From: Cytobacillus oceanisediminis 2691
GTDB lineage: Bacteria; Bacillota; Bacilli; Bacillales; Cytobacillaceae
Direction: 5' to 3'
Assembly (NCBI RefSeq): GCF_000294775.2
Contig: NZ_CP015506.1
Location: 2,889,501-2,953,500, forward strand
Length of the DNA: 64,000 nt
The notes below the pieces were generated by a model. That model ran no database searches, was not told the DNA's origin, and worked only from the letters and a program-made list of their open reading frames with translations. A program made the translations under genes and the position numbers. This document shows, piece by piece, positions 33,969-41,908 of this stretch (position 1 is the stretch's first letter; every line of letters starts with the position of its first letter).

Positions 33969-34670
33969 TTATTGTTTTTTAGGAATTTCACAACCGTCAT
34001 CATCACAGATCATACCGTCATGATCATTTAAAACAGTAATCTCATCCTCTGCAATAATCTTCTGCAGAGCCTGAACAAACATCTCAGTTGGCTGTGCTCC
34101 GTTAAGTGCATACTTTTTATTAATAAGGAAGAATGGAACCCCGGTGATGCGGTATTGCTGTGCCAGCTGCTCATCTGCACGGACTTCTTTTGCAAACTCA
34201 TTGCCAGCAAGCATTTTTTCAGCTTCCTCTCGGTTCAGGCCAACTTCTTCGGCTAATTCTGCTAAAGCAGCATGATCCCCTATATGAATGGAATCTGTAA
34301 AATAAGCCCGGAGCAGCCTGTCAGTCATTTCTTTCATTAGTCCTTTCGCTTTCGCAAACATCGTCAGACGGTGAGCATCAAACGTGTTAGTGAGAACGAC
34401 GGTATCAATGTTGAATTCAAGCCCGGCATTTCTCGCCATCTGCACCATGTTTTGCGTGTTGGCTTTCGCCTGTTCAATCGTCATCCCATATTTCTTGGAT
34501 AACTTTTCGTACATATTATCCTTTATATCCCGTTCAGCAGTCGGGTCCAGTTCAAAGCAGCGATAAGTCACTTCAATTGGATGATTAATCTGTTTAATGG
34601 CATCCTCCAGATGCCTTTTGCCAATATAGCAAAACGGTCAAGCGAAGTCAGTCCACATTTCAATATGCAT
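33969..34670 (-). pseudogene. DsbA/FrnE-family oxidoreductase with in-frame UGA at the first active-site Cys
   Basis: From an ATG at 34670 behind AGGAGGAATAC the frame reads MHIEMWTDFA-UGA-PFCYIGKRHLEDA and then stays open to 33969, giving 233 codons. FrnE-like thiol oxidoreductases have CPFCYIGK here, so UGA (34638-34640) replaces exactly the nucleophilic cysteine; TGC to TGA is one base. The rest is normal for the family (helical insert with FDAHRLTMFAKAKGLMKEM, the cis-Pro loop TGVPFFLINKKYALNG near residue 175, and a DDDGC tail). An unusual possibility is selenocysteine, because a hairpin follows at a suitable distance. Decay or a base error is equally or more likely, as other nearby genes carry lesions. 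Confidence 0.75.
34599..34615 (-). other. Hairpin downstream of the UGA, SECIS-like position
   Basis: On the minus strand GGCATC-TGGAG-GATGCC forms a 6-bp stem with a five-base loop containing G residues. The loop begins 29 bases after the UGA, within the 16-37 base range described for bacterial SECIS elements. It also encodes family-conserved residues, so it may be chance. Confidence 0.25.
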
Positions 34671-34795
34671 ATTGTATTCCTCCAATACTGTATATTCCTC
34701 TTTAGTATAGTAGGTGCCATTTTATTTTACACGGAAAAAGCTTAAGGGGACGATTTGGGATTGACACCGGTATTAAGTTGTACATTGTCATTTTG

Positions 34796-35624
34796 CCCGT
34801 TATTGATTCTGAATAACTTCCAGAACGCCCTTTTCGTCGTTATTCATTACGATTAAATACCATTTCTTTTGGAGCACAGCTTTTTTCGTCGTTATTCATT
34901 ACGATTAACTACCATTCCTTATGGAGCACAGCCTTTTTCGTCGTTATTCATACGATTAACTACCATTTCTTTTGGAGCACTGCCCTTTTCGTCGTTGTTC
35001 ATTACGATTAACTACCATTTCTTACGGCGCTCAACTCTTTTCGTCGTTATTTATTACGATTAACTACCATTCCTTATGGGGCACAGCCTTTTTCGTCGTT
35101 GTTCATTACGATTAACTACCATTTCTTACGGCGCTCAACTCTTTTCGTCGTTATTCATTACGATTAACTACCATTCCTTATGGAGCACAGCCTTTTTCGT
35201 CGTTATTCATACGATTAACTACCATTTCTTTTGGAGCACTGCCCTTTTCGTCGTTGTTCATTACGATTAACTACCATTTCTTACGGCGCTCAACTCTTTT
35301 CGTCGTTGTTCATTACGATTAACTACCATTTCTTACGGCGTTCAACTCTTTTCGTCGTTATTCATTACGATTAACTACCATTCCTTATGGGGCACAGCCT
35401 TTTTCGTCGTTGTTCATTACGATTTACTACCGTTCCTTATGGGGCATAGCCTTTTTCGTCGTTATTCATTACGATTAACTACCATTTCTTTTGGAGCACT
35501 GCCCTTTTCGTCGTTATTCATTACGATTAACTACCATCCCTTATGGGGCACAGCCTTTTTCGTCGTTATTCATTACGATTAACTACCATTTCTTTTGGAG
35601 CACTGCCCTTTTCGTCGTTATTCA
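34796..35624. repeat. 52-bp tandem repeat array 3 (about 16 units)
   Basis: Units with the core TTCGTCGTTATTCATTACG then ATTAACTACCATTTC and a variable TTTTGGAGCACTGCCC segment. TCGTCG starts are at 34834, 34886, 34938, 34989 and 35041, continuing at 51-52 bp intervals to 35612. Three variants of the variable part (TTTTGGAGCACTGCCC, CTTATGGGGCACAGCC, CTTACGGCGCTCAACT) alternate, suggesting duplication of multi-unit blocks. Short frames inside lack ribosome binding sites. The region 34671-34795 holds only the promoter side of the DsbA-like gene. Confidence 0.9.
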
Positions 35625-35632
35625 CCTTCCAC

Positions 35633-35821
35633 TCATGAGATCGCCAGCCCATCCCCAGGCGTAATCAGCAGCGATTTCTCATTTTGGATGATCCGTACGT
35701 CTGCGTAGAATTTCTTCATTAATTCCGTATGTCTCTTCGGGTCAGTTTAGGTTCTCAATACCTTTGCGTTCATCACCATAAGCGCAACTAGTTCTGCCAG
35801 CGTAATTGTTTTTGTCTCCAT
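35633..35821 (-). pseudogene. Small unknown gene with in-frame TAA
   Basis: A frame from ATG at 35821 reads METKTITLAELVALMV and continues to VLRT, then TAA (35747-35749), and then TDPKRHTELMKKFYADVRII in the same frame up to a stop at 35633, where it ends TPGDGLAIS. The total is 62 residues. It looks like a small soluble protein with one codon turned into a stop, but I do not recognise it and the ribosome binding site is poor. It could be a fragment of a larger lost gene. Confidence 0.4.
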
Positions 35822-35899
35822 CGAAAAAACATTCAAATTGCTAGTTCTCGCTGTTCTCCACCCTTTTCTAATTCTTCATGCAAGTGGAATACAATAAAT

Positions 35900-35940
35900 C
35901 AAAAAAGGCTGGAAAAGAATACGCTCCTCCCCCAGCCTTC
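35900..35940 (-). terminator. Terminator of the DUF3231 gene
   Basis: On the minus strand AAGGCTGG/CCAGCCTT with a 19-base loop is followed by TTTTG, directly after the DUF3231 stop codon. Confidence 0.75.
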
Positions 35941-35945
35941 AGCGA

Positions 35946-36953
35946 TTATCTATTTGCCAGTTCATCATGGTCTGCCGGATGCGGCGGCTCCTCGAACCAG
36001 CCGTTTTTTATCAGGATGTTTGCACCATCTTCAGCAAAATTAGCGATTTCACCAGACAAGCGAATGTAATTAATCGAAATATCTTTTCGTGCACTTGCAG
36101 CTGCACTTGTGGCATAAATCCCTGCACTAAGAGCAATGAGGGATGTCGTCATAAACATCATTAGCTTATCTGAAAAGGGCGGGACAGTGGAATCCGTTAC
36201 TTCCATATCCCAAGACATACTAACAGGCAAATAACTTTCTTCGAGCATCCCGGCAAATACTTTTGTATGTTTGGCAGCTATGTCCCTGCCCCTTACCATG
36301 AATTGGCCAACTTCCTTCGATTGGGCGACCTGGCTAAATCCCACCATAATCGTTTTTCCCATGGCATTCCTTTTCAAATTCATATAGATATTTGTAATTT
36401 CAATAACGTTCGGCGGCCTTTTATCTCCAAACATACCACCCATGAATTTTTTGCTTTCAACAAAGCTGGTTTCTTTCACTGGAATGACAAGAGGGGATCT
36501 CATATACAAGCCTCTGTTCAGCAGCATTTTTTTTAGCTTTGTTTCATATTCATTAATTTCCATCAAACAATTGTTAAAGTATTCCTGAATATCAGACCGG
36601 ACGGATAGTGTTTTGGACAGCGCATAAAAATTAACAGCAAACATGGCAATATTGTAGAAGAAATGCAGGGAAAAATTTTCCGAAAACAGCTGTGGAGCAT
36701 CTTCTCTTACATCCTCTTCAGCTTTAAATCCATGTGGCACGGATAACCCTTCGTTTTCAAAAAAACCGGTCAGTTTCTGTAAATGTGTTTCAGTCAATTG
36801 AATACTATCCTGAAGCATGGACTGTAGTTCCTGATCTTCAATCGCATTTAAAAAGTATGTGAAAATACAATTACACATGCTGCTGTTCAAATAAGCCGAC
36901 CATAATTGCGCTATTTCAGCTGCAGTTAATTCCGTGTTTTGTTTATCACTCAT
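35946..36953 (-). CDS. DUF3231 family protein (first copy)
   Basis: A 335-residue, mostly helical protein made of two similar four-helix halves, typical of DUF3231. The first half starts ELTAAEIAQLWSAYLNSSMCNCIF and the second has IYMNLKRNAMGKTIMVGFSQVAQ, with WDMEVTDSTVPPFSDKLMMFM. The fold resembles ferritin-like bundles. Function is unknown; it is common in spore-formers. The start at 36953 has GAGGGA upstream, while the longer frame overlaps the divergent gene. A second copy lies at 47422-48423. Confidence 0.75.
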   Translation of the reverse strand: MSDKQNTELTAAEIAQLWSAYLNSSMCNCIFTYFLNAIEDQELQSMLQDSIQLTETHLQKLTGFFENEGLSVPHGFKAEEDVREDAPQLFSENFSLHFFYNIAMFAVNFYALSKTLSVRSDIQEYFNNCLMEINEYETKLKKMLLNRGLYMRSPLVIPVKETSFVESKKFMGGMFGDKRPPNVIEITNIYMNLKRNAMGKTIMVGFSQVAQSKEVGQFMVRGRDIAAKHTKVFAGMLEESYLPVSMSWDMEVTDSTVPPFSDKLMMFMTTSLIALSAGIYATSAAASARKDISINYIRLSGEIANFAEDGANILIKNGWFEEPPHPADHDELANR

Positions 36954-37103
36954 TGGCTGCACGTCCCTCTTTTTTATTTTATTATTTCCAAAGTGCTGAA
37001 ATAAAAATGAATTTTTTATAAAATAGGGATCATCATGCTGGATCTTTTCATCATTCATAACGGACCAAATGATGGGGCATCCTATGAATGGGAGGTGTAT
37101 CTT

Positions 37104-37637
37104 TTGATCGTTTATCACGGTTCCATAAGGAAATTTGACCACTTTCATAAAGAGCAGACTATGCAAAAAGCAATGAAAGAGATCGATACGCTTGGCATAT
37201 GGCTTTCATCAGACTTTGAATCTGCGAAGTCCTTTGCCATTGGAACAGAAACGGTTATCGAAAAATCGGACACTGAGTTCTGGGAAGATGGTTTGCCGAA
37301 AGTGATTGAATATGACAAACAGGTGCTGGGATTTGTTTATAAAGTGTATATAGATGAACCAATATTAAAGGACTTCGATTCCTTTGAACATTTTATGGAT
37401 GAACGGGACCCCTTTTGTGACTATGCAAGCGCAAAAAAAAGACACCTTACCTGGAAAGATAAGGCGATCTTACTGAATAAAGATGAAGCCAATTCAGAAT
37501 TTCGCAAAAGTCTTGCGAAGCAAGGCTACGATGGAATTGCCGTACCAAAAATGGCCATTGAAGCCGGTGATGCGGATATGTATTGCATTTTTTCGGATGA
37601 TCTTCTGCAGATTGCCGATGTCTTTTCAGTGGAATAA
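37104..37637 (+). CDS. Probable ADP-ribosyltransferase-fold protein
   Basis: A 177-residue protein not assignable to a named family by eye. Near the start it has VYHGSIRKFDHF, then LGIWLSSDFESAKSFA, and at the end QGYDGIAVPK and DADMYCIFSDDLLQIADVF. The order H-G-(S/T), G-I-W-(L/F)-S/T-x-D-xx-x-A-xx-(Y/F)A, and GYDGI followed by a YxxF strand is that of PARP/ART-like domains found in phage and bacterial effectors, DUF3990 and similar groups. NAD-dependent modification of a target is therefore inferred. TTG at 37104 follows GGGAGGTG by 6 bases. It is divergent from DUF3231 and nothing nearby suggests an antitoxin. Confidence 0.55.
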   Translation: MIVYHGSIRKFDHFHKEQTMQKAMKEIDTLGIWLSSDFESAKSFAIGTETVIEKSDTEFWEDGLPKVIEYDKQVLGFVYKVYIDEPILKDFDSFEHFMDERDPFCDYASAKKRHLTWKDKAILLNKDEANSEFRKSLAKQGYDGIAVPKMAIEAGDADMYCIFSDDLLQIADVFSVE

Positions 37638-37638
37638 T

Positions 37639-38754
37639 TTAGAATGTTTCTTTCAGCCAGGAAATCACCTGATCAAGTTCCTCCTTTGCCGTATATCTTC
37701 CAAGGCTGAATCTGACAGCACCCATTCCAACATATTCAGGAACCTTCATTTCCCTCAAAACAGGGGACAATTCCACTATGCCTGAATGGCAGGCTGACCC
37801 TGTAGAGGCAGCAAGCTGTGGAATGGCGGATAAAATGTCCTGTCCAACCCGATTGACAAAACTTACATTCAGGGTATTCGGCAGCCGTTTTTCTTCGTGG
37901 CCGTTAAGGACAACCTCATCACCAAATGCCTCCTGCAATTGAACCCAAAAATAATTCGTTAAGTCAGCGAGCTTCCGGTCCCAGGCCTGCTCCTGAGCCA
38001 ACTCACAGGCTTTTCCGAGCCCGGCTGCAAGCATCGTGTTCTCTGTTCCTGCTCGCAATCCAAACTCGTGTCCGGCTCCATGAATCAGCGGCTCAAGCTC
38101 TAAGCCTTTTCTGATATATAAGGCGCCAATTCCTTTAGGGGCATACAATTTATGGCCCGCTATAGTGAGCATATCCACATTCAGGTGATTGACATCAATA
38201 GGTACCTTGCCTGCGGATTGAGATGCATCGGTATGAAAAGCGATCTTGTGTCTTCTGGCAATTTCCCCTATTTCATCGATCGGCTGAAGGGTCCCCACTT
38301 CATTGTTTGAATGCATGACGGTGATCAGGATTGTATCTTCCCGAATGGCATCTTCAATTGCCTCAGGAGAAACCATCCCATATGCATCTACATCCACCAT
38401 GGTGATTTCAGCACCCAGGCGCTCCAGAAATTTCAGGGGCTCTACAATGGCAGGATGCTCGATTTTTGACGTAATGATGTGTTTGCCTTTATATTGATGC
38501 TTGAAATAATAACCCTTTAATGCCAAATTATTCGCTTCACTTCCGCCGCTTGTAAAAATAACCTCTTCCGGCAAACATGACAACAAGCCAGCTACCTGTT
38601 TCCTGGCAATCACCAGCTTCTCTTTTACCGGATGCCCAGCCCAATGATGGGCGGAAGGATTCCCGTAATAGCCCGTCAGAAGCGGATTCATAACATCTAA
38701 AACCTCCGGTGCCAAAGGTGTGCTTGCATTGTAATCGAGATAGACTTTGTTCAT
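37639..38754 (-). CDS. Cysteine desulfurase (IscS/NifS-like)
   Basis: A 371-residue PLP-dependent enzyme that removes sulfur from cysteine for Fe-S clusters or thiolated tRNA. The amino end is VYLDYNASTPLAPEVLD, the PLP lysine is in DMLTIAGHKLYAPKGIGALY near residue 200, RAGTEN lies near residue 240 and the catalytic Cys in STGSACHSG near residue 325. Length fits class I desulfurases. The start at 38754 follows GGGGGAGAGGGA. It has no iscU, thiI or mnmA neighbour, so its acceptor is unclear. Confidence 0.85.
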   Translation of the reverse strand: MNKVYLDYNASTPLAPEVLDVMNPLLTGYYGNPSAHHWAGHPVKEKLVIARKQVAGLLSCLPEEVIFTSGGSEANNLALKGYYFKHQYKGKHIITSKIEHPAIVEPLKFLERLGAEITMVDVDAYGMVSPEAIEDAIREDTILITVMHSNNEVGTLQPIDEIGEIARRHKIAFHTDASQSAGKVPIDVNHLNVDMLTIAGHKLYAPKGIGALYIRKGLELEPLIHGAGHEFGLRAGTENTMLAAGLGKACELAQEQAWDRKLADLTNYFWVQLQEAFGDEVVLNGHEEKRLPNTLNVSFVNRVGQDILSAIPQLAASTGSACHSGIVELSPVLREMKVPEYVGMGAVRFSLGRYTAKEELDQVISWLKETF

Positions 38755-38944
38755 TCCCTCTCCCCCTTTCCTTAAGAATATCAAAATCATAAAATAGAGG
38801 AAATAGAGCTGTTTCAGACATGGGAAAAGGGATGCCGGCGAACCCCTAAATACACTTAACAAAAACTTTACAGGCCAATTATATTCTATTAATAAAGGAC
38901 ACGTAGAATAAAACTATGCTTACCAATCGAAAGGAGCTGGCGGA

Positions 38945-39004
38945 ATGCTTGAGAAACTGTTCAGATTAGTGGTCCTGACGATTTTTTGTACGCTGTTCCC
39001 GTAA
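38945..39004 (+). CDS. Very short hydrophobic peptide (19 residues), tentative
   Basis: ATG at 38945 follows an excellent ribosome binding site (AAAGGAGCTGGCGG) and encodes a mostly hydrophobic peptide, MLEKLFRLVVLTIFCTLFP, ending in TAA. It could be a small membrane peptide or leader. No gene follows on this strand, so a leader role is unlikely. Confidence 0.25.
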   Translation: MLEKLFRLVVLTIFCTLFP

Positions 39005-39008
39005 GTTG

Positions 39009-39703
39009 TTATCCTAAAAATTCAGCTTCAAGCACTTCTTCTTTTACCTCTCCATCAAAATATACTCTATACGCCCTTGCATCAGGTCTTGAACTGACAA
39101 TCCTCAGAATATCCTGGTCTATTTAGTGAATGGCGGCTCCATCATCTGCTGCGATACCAGCTTTGATTTTGTTTTCAGACATTAATCGATGATAGGAAGG
39201 CCTTCTATTTAATTCACCATCATAATGAGGACAATTGCTGCCTTTTAAAATCCTAAACATTTTAAGGGATCCAGCTTTTCATCGCCAAAGGAATCTGTAA
39301 CGCCTTCTTCAAACCAGCATAAAGAGCCGGCGCTTATGCCAGCCAGAATAATCCCTTGATTCCATGCTTTTTTAAGCAAAGCATCTAATCCCCATTCCTT
39401 CCACAAAGCAACGAGATTTTTCGTGCAGCCTCCGCCAACATAAATAATATCTTTTTCCATTATAAATCCTTCTATATCTCTGGCTGGCGGTTTAAATAAA
39501 GATAAATGGGATGGCTGACAGGGCATTTTTTCAAAAAAATGATAGAATCTGTTTGTATATTGGTCGGAATCACCGCTTGCAGTAGGGACAAAACAGATAC
39601 TGGGAACTGGTTTGCCAGATTGTTTAAGTATATACGCATCTAATAATGGATTGTCGGGCTCCATAGAAAACCCTCCGCCTCCGAGAGCAATAATTTGTTT
39701 CAT
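39009..39703 (-). pseudogene. Peptidase E (S51) family gene, frameshift and nonsense
   Basis: The first 152 codons encode a peptidase E-like protein: IIALGGGGFSMEPDNPLLD at the start, YVGGGCTKNLVALWKEWG near residue 90 and the catalytic serine in ILAGISAGSLCWFE near residue 122. The frame then breaks in a T run at about 39245; one more T would restore FLKGSNCPHYDGELNRRPSY, which is typical of the family. A TAA near 39124 interrupts the continuation once more before the true end at 39009 (EEVLEAEFLG). The full protein would be about 230 residues, as in YgaJ-like proteins. Two independent lesions favour genuine decay. Confidence 0.75.
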
Positions 39704-39745
39704 CTTTCTACACCTCTTAATTTATCAGCGCTTTCAACCCCTTTA

Positions 39746-40126
39746 TCACTTTTTCTCCATCACAGCAAAGTAATTTTCTTCTCCATCCGCAAAGTTAAAA
39801 ACCCGGCCGGCAGGCATGTCTACCATTTCTCCAACGGTAATATTCTTGTTTGAAAAGTCACTATACAGTTGTTCAATATTTTCCGTGAAGAACATCAGTG
39901 AAGGGGTGCCCAGGTTTAATCCCGGAGACATCTTCTCTACCCACTCCTTATTGTGGAGAATGATGCTCGTTTCCGCCTCCTTTGATGGCGCCACTTCAAT
40001 CCATCTCATTCCCTGGCCATTATCTTCTTCGGCTATTACCTGAAACCCGGCTTTTTCAGTCCAAAAATTCACTGCATCATCCTGATTGTTTACGTATAGC
40101 ATTATTTGTCCGACTTGTTTAATCAT
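39746..40126 (-). CDS. VOC family protein (glyoxalase/bleomycin-resistance fold)
   Basis: A 126-residue single-domain VOC protein. It begins QIMLYVNNQDDAVNFWTEKAGF, the usual first beta-alpha-beta unit, and ends GRVFNFADGEENYFAVM. Metal-binding positions are only partly recognisable. It could be a dioxygenase-, isomerase- or resistance-type VOC enzyme; no specific substrate can be given. It lies alone between the peptidase E pseudogene and the glycine-rich protein gene. Confidence 0.75.
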   Translation of the reverse strand: MIKQVGQIMLYVNNQDDAVNFWTEKAGFQVIAEEDNGQGMRWIEVAPSKEAETSIILHNKEWVEKMSPGLNLGTPSLMFFTENIEQLYSDFSNKNITVGEMVDMPAGRVFNFADGEENYFAVMEKK

Positions 40127-40181
40127 GTTCTCATCCTCCTATCGTTATTTCATATTATACAATTCTGAAAATTAAATCAAT

Positions 40182-40215
40182 TAAAAAAAGAGCTCTGCCC
40201 CAGGACAAAGCTCTC
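40182..40215 (-). terminator. Terminator of the glycine-rich protein gene
   Basis: On the minus strand AGAGCT...AGCTCT with an inner paired TTGTCC/GGGCAG segment is followed by TTTTTTT just beyond the stop codon. Confidence 0.8.
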
Positions 40216-40220
40216 CTCCT

Positions 40221-40502
40221 TTAGTAATAGTAAGGATATGGCGGATACGGGTATGGCGGGTATGGATAGTAAGGATATCCAAATCCTGGTCCAGGTGCCA
40301 GCAATGCTCCTGTCGCCAGCCCCCCTAAAAATCCAAGCCCCAGTCCAAATCCTGGTCCTCCAAAGCCGAATCCAGGCCGGCCAAACCCAAAGCCTGGTCT
40401 CCCGAATCCAAAACCCGGCCGAATACGGTATTCAGGGAAATACATGCTATTTTGCGGAACATACTCCTGTGTCGCAGGCATGTGCTGATATTGATAATCC
40501 AA
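40221..40502 (-). CDS. Glycine/phenylalanine/tyrosine-rich low-complexity protein
   Basis: A 93-residue protein. Residues 1-28 are polar and tyrosine/proline-rich, then GFGFGRP is repeated three to four times, then a glycine/alanine-rich stretch (GLGLGFLGGLATGALLAPGPG) and a tail of YPYYPYPPYPYPP units. Such compositions occur in spore-coat or cell-surface structural proteins of Bacillus. The start is TTG at 40502, placed 8 bases after GAGGAGGAG. Spore location is inference. Confidence 0.6.
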   Translation of the reverse strand: MDYQYQHMPATQEYVPQNSMYFPEYRIRPGFGFGRPGFGFGRPGFGFGGPGFGLGLGFLGGLATGALLAPGPGFGYPYYPYPPYPYPPYPYYY

Positions 40503-40675
40503 ACAGAACTCCTCCTCTGTATTTGTCTACAGTAAAGGATATGCGTCAGATGCCTATGGGGTATGGGCCCCTGCCCTTAATGCGTAAACAATCTTCATTT
40601 AGTAGTTAAGTAACCACACCTCTATGAATGATCTGCCATATCAATAATTAAATTGATATAAAAAGAGGGATACTA

Positions 40676-40969
40676 TTGACTAGAAGAAAACAAATTCCTT
40701 GTCTATTTCCCGGCTACAGATGGTGCGGTCCCGGCTGCAGCGGACCAGACGGCCCTATTAATGGCGTGGATGCCTGCTGCAGGCTCCATGATAAATGCTG
40801 GGCAAGCGGGAGATCTAAATGCTGCTGTGACCAGGAATTCCTTAAGTGCCTTAAGCCAAAGACAAACTGGCCCGGCGAAGAAGGAACAATTGCAACGATC
40901 ATTTATATTTATATGAAAATCCAAACCGATTTTACCTGCAGCCGGTTTCGGAGAAGAAGACTTTATTAA
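40676..40969 (+). CDS. Phospholipase A2-like protein (parvovirus VP1-type domain)
   Basis: A 97-residue cysteine-rich protein. GYRWCGPGCSGPDGPINGVD near residue 13 matches the calcium-binding loop of phospholipase A2, and ACCRLHDKCW right after it has the catalytic His-Asp pair. Further cysteines (CCCDQEFLKC) could form disulfides. The closest group I know is the Phospholip_A2_4 family first seen in parvovirus capsid VP1, also present in Bacillus. No signal peptide is seen, so export or spore location is unclear. TTG at 40676 follows AGAGGG. A terminator follows at once. Confidence 0.7.
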   Translation: MTRRKQIPCLFPGYRWCGPGCSGPDGPINGVDACCRLHDKCWASGRSKCCCDQEFLKCLKPKTNWPGEEGTIATIIYIYMKIQTDFTCSRFRRRRLY

Positions 40970-40992
40970 AAAGCGGCGTTAGCCGCTTTTTT
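40968..40992 (+). terminator. Terminator after the phospholipase A2-like gene
   Basis: AAAAAGCGGC-GTTA-GCCGCTTTTTT is a strong short hairpin with a T tract, overlapping the end of the gene by two bases. Confidence 0.9.
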
Positions 40993-41082
40993 AATGGCCA
41001 CTTTATTGCTTTATAAAATGGCTTCGATTAAACTCAAGTTGTGTTATCTGAATTATATAAAAACTAAAACCATGGAGGAACT

Positions 41083-41454
41083 ATGAAACTAGGAGCATTT
41101 TCAGTAAGTTTAACTGTTAAAGACATTAATAAGTCAAAAGAATTTTACGAAAAACTTGGTTTTGAGGCATTAGGCGGGGATATTGCGCAAAATTGGCTGA
41201 TCTTAAAGAATGAAAACTGTGTGATAGGTCTATTCCAAGGCATGTTCGAAAAAAACATCCTTACATTTAACCCTTGCTGGAACCAAAACGCAGAAAATTT
41301 AGAGGGATTCACTGACATTCGGGAGCTACAAAAGCAGCTGAAGGAACAAGGGATTCAAATTATTAACGAAGCAGATGAGTCAGGCGCCGGCCCTGCAAGT
41401 TTCACACTCGAAGATCCGGATGGCAACGCTATTCTTTTCGACCAGCACAGGTAG
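41083..41454 (+). CDS. VOC family protein
   Basis: A 123-residue VOC-fold protein starting [25 protein letters not shown], then [14 protein letters not shown] strand segments and ending [20 protein letters not shown]. The DPDGN turn before the last strand is typical of the family. Metal ligands are not complete by eye, so activity is uncertain. A monocistronic unit: the ribosome binding site is weak (ATGGAGGAACT overlapping the upstream bases) and a terminator follows. Confidence 0.75.
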   Translation: MKLGAFSVSLTVKDINKSKEFYEKLGFEALGGDIAQNWLILKNENCVIGLFQGMFEKNILTFNPCWNQNAENLEGFTDIRELQKQLKEQGIQIINEADESGAGPASFTLEDPDGNAILFDQHR

Positions 41455-41476
41455 AATTCTGCTTACATAAAGATAG

Positions 41477-41506
41477 AAACAGCAGTGTCAATTGACACTG
41501 CTGTTT
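41477..41506. terminator. Bidirectional terminator
   Basis: A perfect 30-bp palindrome, AAACAGCAGTGTC on one side of CAATTG-centred symmetry and its complement on the other, with T/A tracts at both ends. It separates the convergent VOC and 76-residue protein genes. Confidence 0.85.
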
Positions 41507-41519
41507 TAGCTCAGAACCA

Positions 41520-41750
41520 TTACAACCGTTCATTTCCCCGTTTAAAGTTCCCCGTTATCTTCGCCATGATTAACTGCCTGCTCTTTTCATCTTCAGCATC
41601 ATTCATTTTTTTTAGAAACTTCTCTGCATCTTTTCCTTTTAGAATTTTCACTTGTTTTCCATTATAATCAAGAAATACTGTGTTATTCTTATTTTGCCGA
41701 AAACGAAATGGTTCATCATTCAAACGATTTCTTTTATCAATTTGATCCAT
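41520..41750 (-). CDS. Hypothetical 76-residue basic protein
   Basis: A small highly charged soluble protein. The middle has VFLDYNGKQVKILKGKDAEKF, which suggests two strands and a helix, and the end is rich in lysine and arginine. I do not recognise the family, although similar short proteins occur in Bacillus. The ATG at 41750 follows AAGGAGGCAG, a good ribosome binding site, and a terminator follows, so it is very likely a real gene. Confidence 0.6.
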   Translation of the reverse strand: MDQIDKRNRLNDEPFRFRQNKNNTVFLDYNGKQVKILKGKDAEKFLKKMNDAEDEKSRQLIMAKITGNFKRGNERL

Positions 41751-41908
41751 TTTCTGCCTCCTTGCTTAACCAAACTATAATATAGAATACTCAATAGGAA
41801 AACAGAATTTTATAAATTTACACTAAAGGGATTAGAGAATATTCTATATGCACTTCAGTAAAATAAAATGTATATAATAAACCCATTGAAGAAATGGAGA
41901 TCATGTCT

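Noticed and set aside
34799-34840. Intrinsic terminator at the start of array 3
   Set aside because: The AT-rich TTATTGATTCTGAATAA-type symmetry is too weak and is simply a decayed repeat unit.
34869-35270. Short repetitive open frames inside array 3 (and 8626-8856, 21378-21563)
   Set aside because: They exist only because the repeat length is near a multiple of three in places. They lack ribosome binding sites and drift between frames where a unit is 51 bp.
38870-39008. A longer coding region after the cysteine desulfurase
   Set aside because: Only the 19-codon frame has a start signal. The remainder up to 39009 is the end of the peptidase E remnant on the other strand.
40238-40609. A 123-codon frame on the plus strand across the glycine-rich protein gene
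   Set aside because: It is the antisense image of the GFGFGRP repeat gene and has no ribosome binding site. The minus-strand gene has a good site and a terminator.
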